Positions 1-9,471 of a DNA stretch of 64,000 bases are shown piece after piece (the first letter of the stretch is position 1; each line of letters begins with the position of its first letter). The stretch is from Winogradskyella wichelsiae. Lineage in GTDB: Bacteria; Bacteroidota; Bacteroidia; Flavobacteriales; Flavobacteriaceae. The notes below the pieces were generated by a model. It saw only the letters and a list, made by a program, of their open reading frames with translations, was not told the DNA's origin and searched no databases. The translations under genes were made by a program, and so were the position numbers. Where the stretch lies: positions 271,541 through 335,540 of the forward strand of contig NZ_JABFDJ010000005.1 in NCBI RefSeq assembly GCF_013403925.1, given 5' to 3'.

Positions 1-2
1 GT

Positions 3-104
3 GGTGATAATTCAAGTCCGTTCCGAGCGGTATCGCATGCTGTTGCCTCAGGAACTACCGCTGGAGCACTTCTTAATAATGAAATGACTGAAGTAGAATT
101 TTAA
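3..104 (+). CDS. NAD(P)/FAD-dependent oxidoreductase, thioredoxin-reductase-like, C-terminal fragment
   Basis: The window opens inside a plus-strand reading frame that runs to a TAA at 102-104. The 33 visible residues contain a GDNSSPFRAVSHAVASGTTA segment and end in MTEVEF. This looks like the last FAD-binding helix of thioredoxin-reductase-like flavoproteins, where a GD motif contacts FAD and is followed by an Ala/Gly-rich helix. Most of the gene lies to the left of the window, so the substrate and the exact subfamily cannot be judged. Frame 1 is also open for a short way but gives no recognisable protein. Confidence 0.55.
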   Translation, partial: GDNSSPFRAVSHAVASGTTAGALLNNEMTEVEF

Positions 105-132
105 ACTTAACAACATGTTTTATATATTATAA

Positions 133-158
133 ATTATTGGTGCAAAAATGCCAATAAT
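133..158. terminator. Weak hairpin between flavoprotein and SET gene
   Basis: ATTATTGG at 133-140 pairs with CCAATAAT at 151-158 around a ten-base loop, about 30 bases after the preceding stop. There is no T-run on the plus strand, so it is a poor intrinsic terminator. It could be an mRNA-end stabilising hairpin. Confidence 0.3.
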
Positions 159-257
159 AGTATCGTTAAATAACTACCATTATAATTTTCAACCCACTTG
201 TTTTTGAATCTAAAAAAACATTATTTTTAATTAAGGAAACACTTAATATAAAAGTAT

Positions 258-848
258 ATGATTCACCCAAAAACAGAGTTAAAATTTATAAGCCAAGAGA
301 TTGGTTATGGAGTTGTTGCCACTGAATTTATACCAGCAGGCACCATTACTTGGGCTTTAGATCAGTTAGATCGCGAATTTACACCCGAAATGTTCAACGC
401 CATGGATTCTATTTATAAGACGATTCTAGACACCTATTCTTATAGAAATAATAAAGGCAACTTTGTATTATGTTGGGATAATGGACGGTTTGTTAATCAT
501 AGTTTTAATTCTAATTGCCTCACTACAGCTTACGACTTTGAAATTGCCGTTAGAGACATTCTACCCGGCGAGCAACTAACAGATGATTACGGTTATTTAA
601 ATATTTCGGAACCCTTTGAAGCTTTTGATGAAGGCACAGAAAGAAAAATAGTATTTCCTGATGATTTGGTTAATTACCATAACATTTGGGACCTTCAAAT
701 TAAGTCTGTTTTCAATAAAATTTTAGATAACGAACAGCCTTTACAACCCTTAATAAAAAATGATTTATGGTTAAAAATTAATCGTATCGCTAAAGGAGAG
801 GAAGAAATGGATTCTATTTTAAAAAATTATTACTCAGAAAGAAAATAA
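258..848 (+). CDS. SET-domain-containing protein (putative lysine methyltransferase)
   Basis: This 196-residue protein carries the SET-domain landmarks: a G-x-G segment (IGYGVVAT, about residues 15-22) for S-adenosylmethionine binding, an NHS motif (residues 80-82, in FVNHSFNSNC), and GEQLTDDYGY near residues 104-113, corresponding to the usual GEELxxDY. The family methylates protein lysines, but in bacteria most members have no known substrate. The last 80 residues lack the post-SET cysteines seen in eukaryotic enzymes. It has no signal peptide and should be cytoplasmic. It stands alone, tail to tail with the peptidase gene that follows. The family call is good; the substrate is unknown. Confidence 0.8.
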   Translation: MIHPKTELKFISQEIGYGVVATEFIPAGTITWALDQLDREFTPEMFNAMDSIYKTILDTYSYRNNKGNFVLCWDNGRFVNHSFNSNCLTTAYDFEIAVRDILPGEQLTDDYGYLNISEPFEAFDEGTERKIVFPDDLVNYHNIWDLQIKSVFNKILDNEQPLQPLIKNDLWLKINRIAKGEEEMDSILKNYYSERK

Positions 849-895
849 ATGGCTCATTCAAACTATTGAAACCAGATAACAATGCTGAAGTCTCT

Positions 896-2017
896 TTATT
901 CAATTTCTCTAACCAAGGACTCATGTATAAAACCCTGTACGGTATCATTCAAGCGAACATGAAACCAACGGTCTGTTTTACCTAGAATTTTAAGTGGTCT
1001 TTTAGCGGCTATATCTTGAAGTTTTGTAGACCTCACATTGGCCCCCACTCTCAATTCATTTCTTTTAAGACGTGTTTCACCATTCAAAGCTAATGGAAGG
1101 CTTACAATCGCAATAGGATCAGGCTGTTTTACAAACGGCAAAGGATTTACAGCTCCGCCACTTGTGTAAATCCCAAAATGCAAGTGCGGACTTGTGGTTA
1201 TAGCATTTCCTGTATTTCCAACAAACCCTAAGGTATCTCCTATTTCAACACGATTGCCCCCAGAAACCGCAATACTATCCAAATGCGCATAATAAAGCGA
1301 TTGACCAAAAAGTCCATCACGGAGCCATACTTGTTTACCGCCCAAGCCACGATTTCCTGTTTTTGAAATAAAGCCTTTTGTTGCGGCAACCACAGGCGTA
1401 CCGCGTTTCGCAAAAATATCAATACCTTCATGTGAACGACGCCCCCCACTCCGTGTGGCTCCCCAAAAACTTTGAATCGCTTTATTATCTTTTCCACTCA
1501 CTGGAAATGCTAAAGTCGGTTCAGTGAAAAGTTTTAGGCCAAAATTGCGTTGTTGTTTTCGATTTGGAAGTATTACTATTTTATATCTTCCCGTTTGGGT
1601 CACATCAAACTCTAAATAATTTAAGCTTGATGTATTCGAAAGCATTGACTTTTCTTCAACTACCGAATCATTTTTAAATGAAAACACATCAATCGCTAGC
1701 TGCAAACTATCGGCATCACTATCCGATTCAATTTTAAAACGTTCACCGCGCTGTAAATTCAAAGTATAGGCTAAAATTTTAAAATCCGACGTATCCGATT
1801 TTGATTGCAACATTAACGGTAAATCCAATTCAAGATTATTTCGCTTGGCATTACGATAGGCTAATTCATAACGTTGAAAAATACTATCGTTATTTTTAAA
1901 ATCACGTTCAAAAATTACTCGTGCAGAAGGTTTTGTGATAACATCAGCAACGTCCTGCACTTGTTTACAAGATGCTAAAATTAAAAAAAGGAATACGAAA
2001 ATAAGGTTCAATTTCAT
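896..2017 (-). CDS. M23 family metallopeptidase lipoprotein with C-terminal SH3-like domain
   Basis: A 373-residue lipoprotein: an N-terminal hydrophobic segment ends in a lipobox with Cys17 (LASCK). The LytM/M23 zinc peptidase core lies at about 170-300, with HEGID (His196, Asp200) and HLH (His278, His280) as the usual metal and catalytic residues. The last 55 residues resemble a bacterial SH3 domain. M23 peptidases cut peptidoglycan cross-bridges. The stretch from 30 to 165 is a less conserved extracytoplasmic region. The gene is monocistronic and convergent with the SET gene. A role in wall remodelling at the outer or inner membrane face is inferred from the family. Confidence 0.87.
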   Translation of the reverse strand: MKLNLIFVFLFLILASCKQVQDVADVITKPSARVIFERDFKNNDSIFQRYELAYRNAKRNNLELDLPLMLQSKSDTSDFKILAYTLNLQRGERFKIESDSDADSLQLAIDVFSFKNDSVVEEKSMLSNTSSLNYLEFDVTQTGRYKIVILPNRKQQRNFGLKLFTEPTLAFPVSGKDNKAIQSFWGATRSGGRRSHEGIDIFAKRGTPVVAATKGFISKTGNRGLGGKQVWLRDGLFGQSLYYAHLDSIAVSGGNRVEIGDTLGFVGNTGNAITTSPHLHFGIYTSGGAVNPLPFVKQPDPIAIVSLPLALNGETRLKRNELRVGANVRSTKLQDIAAKRPLKILGKTDRWFHVRLNDTVQGFIHESLVREIE

Positions 2018-2258
2018 ACTTAATAATAACCATAAATTATACCAAAAAGTGTTATAGAAAGTCTAAAATATAGTTATAAACATCACATCATTATAAGAAT
2101 AAGATTAAACTTTAAAGTGTAAACTGATACCTCAGTAGTAACAGCGTTTAATTAAAGGCTGCTAATTACAGTGCTAATAATCAATGTTAACCGTATGTTA
2201 TATCTCTATTTGAGTCCATTCGAATTTTAAATGAGTTAAAGAAAAACAACAAAAACTT

Positions 2259-2266
2259 TAATTTTG
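2259..2266 (+). promoter_or_regulatory. Candidate -7 element of a Bacteroidota promoter
   Basis: TAATTTTG matches the TAnnTTTG -7 consensus of the Bacteroidota primary sigma factor. It lies 22 bases upstream of the ATG at 2289, which would give a short leader. No good TTTG is seen at the -33 position, so the match is partial. Confidence 0.4.
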
Positions 2267-2288
2267 AACAAACCAAAAAATAACGATT

Positions 2289-3584
2289 ATGACAACAAAA
2301 AATACTCTCTTAATTATAGCTCTTATGATTTCCATGTTATCCTGTAAATCTGAAAGAGAGAAAAAAATGACCGTATCTGATGATGAAAAAGAAGCGATAT
2401 CAGAAGAATCCGCAGATACAGTGCAGACCACTATAGGCGAATTGATTCTACCTAAACCCTACACAACAGAATCTGTTAGAAAAGAAAATAGCTTAGTCGA
2501 TTGGCCAGAAGGCAAAATGCCAGTAGCTCCTGAGGGATTTACGGTGACCAAATTGGCAGACGGGTTTAAAAATCCACGATGGACCTACATCGCACCAAAC
2601 GGAGATTTATTTGTTTGCGAAGCTAATACTAAAGATAGCGCAGGTCTTATTACCGTTCTACGAGATAAAAATAATGATGGCACCATTGAACTTAGAGAAA
2701 CCTTTCTAGACGATTTAAAACAACCTTTAGGAATGCTTATTATTGACAACCATTTCTATGTTGCTAATACAGATGGACTCTATAAGTACCCTTATAAAAC
2801 AGGACAAACAGCTTTAGATCCTTCAAAAGGTGAAAAGATAGTGAACCTTCCTGCTGGTGGTTATAATAATCATTGGACCCGAAATATTATTACTAACAAA
2901 GCACAAGATAAAATTTATATTTCAGTAGGTTCTGCTAGTAATGTTGCAGAATACGGCATGGATGAAGAAATTCGACGTGCTAATATCTTAGAAGTCGCTT
3001 TAGACGGCACGAATGAAAAAATTTACGCGAGTGGACTTAGAAATCCTGTAGGTATGGATTGGAATCCTGTTAATGGTGAACTTTGGACCGCAGTAAATGA
3101 GCGCGATAAATTAGGAGATAACCTAGTACCAGATTATGTCACTAGCGTTAAGCAAGGCGGATTTTACGGTTGGCCTTATGCGTATTTTGGGGCTATTGAA
3201 GATCCGAGATTAGAAGGTGAAGCACCAGACCTAGTCGCTAAAACCATAGTTCCTGATGTTTCGGTAGGTCCACATACAGCGTCATTAGGGCTAACGTTCT
3301 ATGATGAAGGTAATTTTCCTGCTAAATATAAAAATGGGATTTTTGTTGGACAGCATGGTTCATGGAACCGTTCCGTACTTTCAGGATATCGTGTTGTTTT
3401 TATACCTTTTGAAAACGGAAAACCAACAGGAAAACCTCAAGATTTCTTAACTGGATTTATAAGTGAAGATAGTGACACTGATGTTTACGGAAGACCTGTT
3501 TGTGTCGCTGTTACACCATCTGGCGACCTATTAGTTAATGATGACTCTGGTAATACTATTTGGAAAGTGAGTTACAATAATTAA
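2289..3584 (+). CDS. Sorbosone-dehydrogenase-family (PQQ-type sugar dehydrogenase) lipoprotein
   Basis: This 431-residue protein starts with a lipoprotein signal (lipobox Cys19, MLSCK). It is followed by a six-bladed propeller of the glucose/sorbosone dehydrogenase family: PEGFTVTKLADGFKNPRW at the first blade, GLRNPVGMDWNPVNGELW in the middle and HGSWNRS near residue 360. The family's characterised members oxidise sugars with PQQ in the periplasm, but many Bacteroidota homologues have no proven substrate. The gene opens a compact plus-strand run: the TonB receptor starts 41 bases after its stop. Joint uptake and oxidation of one substrate is an inference from that arrangement. Confidence 0.8.
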   Translation: MTTKNTLLIIALMISMLSCKSEREKKMTVSDDEKEAISEESADTVQTTIGELILPKPYTTESVRKENSLVDWPEGKMPVAPEGFTVTKLADGFKNPRWTYIAPNGDLFVCEANTKDSAGLITVLRDKNNDGTIELRETFLDDLKQPLGMLIIDNHFYVANTDGLYKYPYKTGQTALDPSKGEKIVNLPAGGYNNHWTRNIITNKAQDKIYISVGSASNVAEYGMDEEIRRANILEVALDGTNEKIYASGLRNPVGMDWNPVNGELWTAVNERDKLGDNLVPDYVTSVKQGGFYGWPYAYFGAIEDPRLEGEAPDLVAKTIVPDVSVGPHTASLGLTFYDEGNFPAKYKNGIFVGQHGSWNRSVLSGYRVVFIPFENGKPTGKPQDFLTGFISEDSDTDVYGRPVCVAVTPSGDLLVNDDSGNTIWKVSYNN

Positions 3585-3625
3585 AATATCGGCATCTAAA
3601 AGAAACCAACCATTACAACTACTAC

Positions 3626-5917
3626 ATGAAATTTACACCTTTAAAACTATTGGCGGTTATTGCTTTAACCGCCTTTATTAATCCATTATATACCCAAAAC
3701 ATTAGTGGTCATGTGAATGATTATTCAAACAGCCCCATATCTGATGTTGCCGTTCTCTTAGATCATAAAATCATTGCTAAAACTAATGCGGAAGGTGTTT
3801 TTTCCTTACCTAAAGCCTATCTGCTACCATTATCTGTTGAATTAAAACACCCTAATTATTACATTAAGACCGTAACCTTAACTCAAAATAACAGTGTTTT
3901 TCAACTTTCTATTTTAGAAGACACTTTAAACCTTGAGGAAGTGACCATCTCTTCAACGTATCAAAAAGAAAGTCAAGTTATAATTCCAACAGCGAAAATT
4001 TCGTCACAAAAATTTGCCGAGTATAGTCCCGTAGATTTGGTTTCAGCTCTAAACGAAACACCTGGAGTTTATATTCAGAGTGGTGCCCTAAACACCAACA
4101 GAATTGTGATCAGAGGTGTGGGCTCTCGAACACTTTATGGTACTAATAAAATACGCGCGTATTTCAACGGCATACCCATTACAAATGGTATTGGAGAAAC
4201 AGCCATTGATGCTTTTGATCCTGAGGATATTGGTAGTTTAGAAATTGTAAAAGGGCCAAAAGCAACTCAATACGGCACCAATTTAGGAGGTACTTTATTA
4301 CTGAATTCAACACAAGCTTCAGAAGGAGAAACCTTTATAAAGAGCAATCTTACTATTGGGAGTTTTGGACTGATTAAAAACAATGTATCTGTTGCTACTG
4401 CAAATGAAAAATTAGCCATAAACTTGAATTATGACCATTTAAAATCAGACGGGTTTCGTGACAATAGTAATTATAATCGAAAAGCCGTTTTACTGACTTC
4501 AAATTACAAATTTAATGCTAAGAATGACATTGGAGTTTTAATCAACTTCACTGATTATTTTGCACAAATACCGAGTTCCATAGGTGAAACTGCATTTAAT
4601 GAAGATCCTTCTCAAGCTGCTTTTACATGGAATGCTGCCCAAGGTTTTGAAGATAATAAACAGGTCTTAATAGGGTTTAATTATACCCATCGCTTTTCGG
4701 ATCATTTTAGTAATACAACGTCAATTTTTTACAACTATCTCGATCATTATGAACCGCGACCTTTTAATATTCTAGACGAATACACCAATGGTTATGGTAT
4801 AAGAACACTCTTTGCCAAAGATTTTAAATTCTTAAATCAAACCGCTCAACTTAGTTTTGGTGGAGAACTTTATAAAGACGACTATAATTGGAAAACCATT
4901 GAAAATCTCTACGAGAATAACGCCAACAATGGCAGTTTAGAAGGTGAACTACTTAGTGATAATATAGAAACCAGAAATAACCTTAATGCCTTTGCTACCG
5001 TAACATTACCTTTTACAAAAAAATTAAAAGCCCAATTAGGTATTAATGTCAACACCACTAATTACGAATTTAAAGATGACTTTAATATGGGGGAAAACAA
5101 CAAAAATGCGGATCGTGATTTTGATCCCATAATTGCGCCTAATTTGAACGTCTTATACCAATTTACATCAAACATAAACGCTTTTGCAAACATCAGTAGA
5201 GGCTTTAACTACCCTTCTATTGAAGAAACATTGACGCCTGAAGGGGTTATTAATCCAGACCTAGGGCCTGAAACAGGTTTTAATTATGAAGTTGGTAGTG
5301 AACTATTTTTATTTAAAAGAAAACTGCGATTTCAGCTTACTGCATACTTATTAGATATTGATAATTTATTGGTAGCAGATCGCGTTGGAGATGATCAATA
5401 TATTGGTCGTAATGCTGGTAAAACAGAACATAAAGGTATTGAATTATCTGCTTCATATGCACAGAAATTTACAAATGGATTTTTACTTTCACCTTACATT
5501 AATGCCGAAATTACAGACCATCGTTTTATAGATTTTGTTGATGACCAAAACGATTACTCAGGCCATCAATTAACTGGGATTCCTAAGGTTAAAATGAATG
5601 GAGGTCTTCAGTTAGGCTTAAAAAACTTCAACTTAAACACTAATTTTATCCATATCGGAGAGATGCCATTAAACGATGCTAACACTTTATCTTCGGATGC
5701 TTATACCGTTTTCAATACCAAATTATCTTACAAGAATTCTATTGCGAAGAACTTCGATATTGAAATTAATATAGGTGTGAATAATTTTACAGATGAACAG
5801 TATGCATCATCGGTATTAATTAATGCCGTAGGCTTTGGCAATTCAGAACCACGTTATTATTATCCCGGAATGCCTAGAAATTGGTTTAGTGGCATTAAGA
5901 TTGCATACGCTATTTGA
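3626..5917 (+). CDS. TonB-dependent outer-membrane receptor (FecA-like)
   Basis: A 763-residue outer-membrane receptor. A signal peptide ends near ALTAFINPLYTQ. A CarboxypepD_reg-like beta-sandwich covers about 25-100 (NISGHVNDYSNSPISDVAV). The TonB plug lies at about 120-225 (ETPGVYIQSG, RGVGSRTLYGT, IEIVKGP-type motif). The rest is a 22-stranded barrel, ending in the aromatic-rich SGIKIAYAI. The length and the GxRTLYGTNKIRAYFNGIP segment resemble FecA/catecholate siderophore receptors, so the ligand could be a ferric siderophore or a small sugar. It lies between a secreted sugar dehydrogenase and a secreted hydrolase in one apparent operon. Confidence 0.88.
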   Translation: MKFTPLKLLAVIALTAFINPLYTQNISGHVNDYSNSPISDVAVLLDHKIIAKTNAEGVFSLPKAYLLPLSVELKHPNYYIKTVTLTQNNSVFQLSILEDTLNLEEVTISSTYQKESQVIIPTAKISSQKFAEYSPVDLVSALNETPGVYIQSGALNTNRIVIRGVGSRTLYGTNKIRAYFNGIPITNGIGETAIDAFDPEDIGSLEIVKGPKATQYGTNLGGTLLLNSTQASEGETFIKSNLTIGSFGLIKNNVSVATANEKLAINLNYDHLKSDGFRDNSNYNRKAVLLTSNYKFNAKNDIGVLINFTDYFAQIPSSIGETAFNEDPSQAAFTWNAAQGFEDNKQVLIGFNYTHRFSDHFSNTTSIFYNYLDHYEPRPFNILDEYTNGYGIRTLFAKDFKFLNQTAQLSFGGELYKDDYNWKTIENLYENNANNGSLEGELLSDNIETRNNLNAFATVTLPFTKKLKAQLGINVNTTNYEFKDDFNMGENNKNADRDFDPIIAPNLNVLYQFTSNINAFANISRGFNYPSIEETLTPEGVINPDLGPETGFNYEVGSELFLFKRKLRFQLTAYLLDIDNLLVADRVGDDQYIGRNAGKTEHKGIELSASYAQKFTNGFLLSPYINAEITDHRFIDFVDDQNDYSGHQLTGIPKVKMNGGLQLGLKNFNLNTNFIHIGEMPLNDANTLSSDAYTVFNTKLSYKNSIAKNFDIEINIGVNNFTDEQYASSVLINAVGFGNSEPRYYYPGMPRNWFSGIKIAYAI

Positions 5918-5952
5918 TCTCAAAGCATGGAAACCACAATAAAAATAAAATT

Positions 5953-6954
5953 ATGAAAAAGAATTTATTAATAGGACTAACACTTTTAGTCGTCTTTCAA
6001 ATTGCAAAGGCACAAACAGACAGTTTACAATGGTTAGATATTGAATTGGCAAATTACAAATATCCATATCCTGTTTCTAAGTTAGAGTTGACCATACAAG
6101 AGCAAGAATTAAAAATGGCTTATATGGATGAAAAGCCTGATAATTATAATGGTAAAAACATCGTGTTATTTCACGGCAAGAATTTTAATGGTGCCTATTG
6201 GAAAACGACGATTCAAGCGCTGACTAAAGAAGGGTTTCGTGTTATTGTACCCGATCAAATTGGATTTGGAAAATCCTCTAAACCCGATCATTTTCATTAT
6301 ACGTTTCAGCAATTAGCACAAAACACCAAAACGTTACTAGATACTTTAAATATTGAAAAAACAGCGATTTTAGGACATTCTATGGGAGGTATGCTCGCTA
6401 CGCGCTTTGCTTTAATGTATCCAGAAACTGTTGAAAAATTTGTTTTAGAAAATCCCATTGGATTAGAAGATTGGAAATTAAAAGTGCCGTATCAACCTGT
6501 TGAATGGTGGTATAAAAACGAACTCAAAAAGTCTTCTGAAGGCATTAAAAAATACCAACTAGAAAATTATTACGACAACCAATGGAAACCTGAATATGAT
6601 CAGTGGGTCAAGTTACTAGCTGGTTGGACGTTAAATTCAGATTATAAAACCATAGCTTGGAATGCGGCATTAACCTATGACATGATTTTTACACAACCTG
6701 TGGTTTACGAATTTAAAAATATTACCGCGCCAACACTTTTAATTATTGGAACCAGAGATCGAACAGCCTTGGGCAAAGGACTTGTTTCAGAAGACGTAAA
6801 AGAGACCATGGGATTGTATGATCAGTTAGGCACAGCCACTCAAAAGAAAATCCCTAATGCCAAATTAGTTGAAATAGAAAACGTTGGACATTTGCCTCAC
6901 ATCGAAAAGTTTGACAGTTTTATAAAACCGTTAATTGTTTTTCTAAAACAATAG
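5953..6954 (+). CDS. Secreted alpha/beta hydrolase
   Basis: The chosen start (ATG at 5953, MKKNLLIGLTLLVV) gives a 333-residue protein with a clean signal peptide cut after IAKAQ. An upstream ATG at 5914 would overlap the receptor stop and spoil the signal. The fold is the alpha/beta hydrolase: an oxyanion HGKNFNG segment, the nucleophile elbow GHSMGG, an acidic residue in IIGTRDRTA and the catalytic His in VENVGHLPHIE. The closest familiar group is epoxide hydrolase or haloperoxidase-like esterases. It lies 36 bases after the TonB receptor and probably shares its mRNA. It may process an imported or surface-bound ester. Confidence 0.85.
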   Translation: MKKNLLIGLTLLVVFQIAKAQTDSLQWLDIELANYKYPYPVSKLELTIQEQELKMAYMDEKPDNYNGKNIVLFHGKNFNGAYWKTTIQALTKEGFRVIVPDQIGFGKSSKPDHFHYTFQQLAQNTKTLLDTLNIEKTAILGHSMGGMLATRFALMYPETVEKFVLENPIGLEDWKLKVPYQPVEWWYKNELKKSSEGIKKYQLENYYDNQWKPEYDQWVKLLAGWTLNSDYKTIAWNAALTYDMIFTQPVVYEFKNITAPTLLIIGTRDRTALGKGLVSEDVKETMGLYDQLGTATQKKIPNAKLVEIENVGHLPHIEKFDSFIKPLIVFLKQ

Positions 6955-7056
6955 CATTTTTTTAAATTAGGTGAATAAATAGTGTTTGAGTAGAAGAATA
7001 GCTATTATCCTAATCTTACCCTTAAAGTGAATATCTAAAATTTAATGATATAAATT

Positions 7057-7899
7057 ATGAAAAATCTAATTCTAAATGATGGTCATACCATTCCGATTAT
7101 CGGTTTTGGAACTTATAAAGCTACGGAACAAGAAGGCATTGCATCTGTTAAGCATGCGCTATTAAATGGGTATAGACTATTGGATACCGCTGCCGCTTAT
7201 AATAACGAAGAAGCTGTGGGAAAAGGTATTAAAGCTAGTGGAGTTCCAAGAGAGGAAATTTTAGTGACGACTAAGTTATGGCGCGAAAATTTAGGTTATG
7301 ACATGGCAAAAGAAGAATTTGAAAAATCTTTGAAGAAACTAGGCTTAGATTATATAGACTTGTATCTTATTCATTGGCCAGCAAATGCTAAGAATTATGA
7401 GAATTGGGAAAAAGCTAATGCCGAGGCTTGGAGAGCTATGGAAGAATTACAAGCCGAAGGAAAAATAAAATCTATAGGTGTCAGTAATTTTTTTGAAGAA
7501 CATCTTGAAGCTTTATCTAAAACTGCTAAGGTAAAACCAGCCGTTAATCAAATAGAGTTTCATCCAGGTTACTGGCAAGAAGATTTAGTTAATTATTGCA
7601 AAAAACAACATATTGTTGTTGAATCATGGTCTCCTTTAGCAAGAGGAAAGGTTTTTGAAAATGAAGTCTTAGAAGACATTGCAAAAGCACACAATACTAC
7701 GGTTGCAAAAGTTTGCCTTCGATGGATCATTCAGCACGATGTGATTGTAATTCCGAAATCAACCACCAAAGCGCGTATTGAAGAGAATATAAATTTAGAT
7801 GACTTTGAATTATCCAATGAAGAGATGAATACCATAAATGAGCTACCTGAATTTGGATTTAGCGGAGAACATCCCCTTTTTTGGCCAGACAGAATCTAA
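7057..7899 (+). CDS. Aldo/keto reductase
   Basis: This 280-residue protein has the features of the aldo/keto reductase superfamily: GFGTYKA at the start of the barrel, LLDTAAAYNNEEAVG with the catalytic Asp and Tyr, TTKLW with the Lys, LIHWP with the His, and VIPKSTTKARIEEN for NADP(H) binding. It reduces aldehydes or ketones with NADPH in the cytoplasm. The length and motifs are like the 2,5-diketo-gluconate reductase subgroup. It lies about 100 bases after the hydrolase and may form its own unit. It is followed by a strong hairpin. Confidence 0.9.
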   Translation: MKNLILNDGHTIPIIGFGTYKATEQEGIASVKHALLNGYRLLDTAAAYNNEEAVGKGIKASGVPREEILVTTKLWRENLGYDMAKEEFEKSLKKLGLDYIDLYLIHWPANAKNYENWEKANAEAWRAMEELQAEGKIKSIGVSNFFEEHLEALSKTAKVKPAVNQIEFHPGYWQEDLVNYCKKQHIVVESWSPLARGKVFENEVLEDIAKAHNTTVAKVCLRWIIQHDVIVIPKSTTKARIEENINLDDFELSNEEMNTINELPEFGFSGEHPLFWPDRI

Positions 7900-7963
7900 A
7901 TTCTAATTACAAGCCTTTTTAAAAGCGAAAACGCTGTTAGAAACAGCGCTTGCATTTTACAAA

Positions 7964-8001
7964 TGATGGTACAAGCTACATCACGAGAACTTGTACCATC
8001 A
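7964..8001. terminator. Bidirectional hairpin between aldo/keto reductase and rimO
   Basis: TGATGGTACAAG at 7964-7975 is the exact reverse complement of CTTGTACCATCA at 7990-8001. This gives a 12-bp perfect stem with a 14-base loop, followed by TAAAAAATTT. It lies between two convergent genes. A smaller CGCTG/CAGCG hairpin precedes it near 7932-7948. Confidence 0.6.
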
Positions 8002-8059
8002 TAAAAAATTTAGAACACTATTATAGTAGTGATTATCGTAGTGCATAAAATAGTTATGA

Positions 8060-9361
8060 TTAAATCACTTCACCATAAAGATCAAAATCCTCTGCTTCTG
8101 TTACTTTAATCGTCGCAAATTCGCCTGTTTTTAAATAGGTTTTACTCGCATCAATTAAAACTTCGTTATCAACATCTGGAGAATCAAATTCTGTACGACC
8201 AACAAAGTAGTTCCCTTCTTTACGGTCAATAACCACTTTAAATTCTTGACCGATTTTAGTCTGATTTAATTCCCAAGAAATCTGAGATTGAATTTCCATA
8301 ATCTGGTTAACACGTTCCATTTTTACTTCTTCAGGAACATCATCTTCTAAATTATAGGCATGTGTATTTTCTTCATGAGAATAGGTAAAACAACCTAAAC
8401 GTTCAAAACGCATTTCTGAAACCCATTGTTTCAATTCTTGAAAATGTGCTTCTGTTTCTCCAGGATAACCAACAATAAGTGTTGTTCTAATGGTCATTTC
8501 AGGAACAATAGCTCTGAAGTCGTGAATCAATTTAGTCGTCTTTGCTTTTGTCGTTCCACGACGCATCGATTTTAATAAGTCATCAGAAATATGTTGTAAC
8601 GGAATATCTAAATAGTTACAAATTTTAGGTTCACGCTTCATAATGTCTAAAACATCCATCGGGAAACCTGTAGGGAATGCATAATGTAAACGAATCCACT
8701 CAATACCTTCAACTTTAACTAAGTTCTCAAGCAACTCTGCAAGATTTCTTTTCTTATAAATATCTAATCCGTAGTATGTTAAATCTTGAGCAATAAGAAT
8801 CAGTTCTTTAACACCATTTGCTGCTAACTTTTCTGCTTCAATCACTAAGTTTTCAATAGGCGTACTTTTATGCTTTCCTCTCATTAGGGGAATCGCACAA
8901 AAACTACAAGGTCTATCACAACCCTCTGCAATTTTTAAGTAAGCGTAATTCTTTGGTGTGGTCGTTAAACGTTCTCCAATTAATTCATGTTTATAATCAG
9001 CACCTAAGGCCTTTAATAAACCTGGTAATTCTGTAGTCCCAAAATACTGATCTACATTCGGTATTTCCTTCTCTAAGTCTGGCTTATAGCGTTCGCTTAA
9101 ACAACCTGTAACAAAAACCTTATCGACTTCGCCATCTTCTTTTTTCTGCATGTACTCCAAAATGGTGTTCACACTTTCTTCTTTAGCATTATTGATAAAT
9201 CCACACGTATTTATTACAACAACATTACCTTCTTCCTCATGTACAACTTCTTTGCCACTTGCTTTTAGTTGTCCCATCAACACTTCGCTGTCGTAAACAT
9301 TTTTACTACAACCTAATGTTATAACGTTAATTTTGTTCTTTTTAATGGTTTTTGTTCTCAT
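8060..9361 (-). CDS. rimO: Ribosomal protein S12 methylthiotransferase RimO
   Basis: A 433-residue radical-SAM methylthiotransferase that converts an Asp of ribosomal protein uS12 to 3-methylthio-aspartate. The N-terminal UPF0004 domain has its three cluster cysteines at 18, 53 and 87 (TLGCSKN, NTCGF, TGCLSE). The radical-SAM motif CDRPCSFC gives Cys148, 152 and 155. A TRAM domain forms the last 65 residues. EGCDRPCSFCAIP separates it from the tRNA-modifying MiaB type. The gene is monocistronic, with a -7-like promoter box just upstream. Confidence 0.95.
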   Translation of the reverse strand: MRTKTIKKNKINVITLGCSKNVYDSEVLMGQLKASGKEVVHEEEGNVVVINTCGFINNAKEESVNTILEYMQKKEDGEVDKVFVTGCLSERYKPDLEKEIPNVDQYFGTTELPGLLKALGADYKHELIGERLTTTPKNYAYLKIAEGCDRPCSFCAIPLMRGKHKSTPIENLVIEAEKLAANGVKELILIAQDLTYYGLDIYKKRNLAELLENLVKVEGIEWIRLHYAFPTGFPMDVLDIMKREPKICNYLDIPLQHISDDLLKSMRRGTTKAKTTKLIHDFRAIVPEMTIRTTLIVGYPGETEAHFQELKQWVSEMRFERLGCFTYSHEENTHAYNLEDDVPEEVKMERVNQIMEIQSQISWELNQTKIGQEFKVVIDRKEGNYFVGRTEFDSPDVDNEVLIDASKTYLKTGEFATIKVTEAEDFDLYGEVI

Positions 9362-9381
9362 GCTTTTTATAAATCAGTTGG

Positions 9382-9389
9382 CAAAGATA
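9382..9389 (-). promoter_or_regulatory. Candidate -7 element upstream of rimO
   Basis: CAAAGATA on the plus strand reads TATCTTTG on the minus strand, matching TAnnTTTG. It lies about 20 bases before the rimO start. No clear -33 TTTG is seen. Confidence 0.42.
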
Positions 9390-9471
9390 CGGAATGATTT
9401 ACGATAATTACTTTCTAGCAAGCTAGATTAAACTTTTTACTCTTTTTAAAGTCCTATAAAAAATTCGATTT

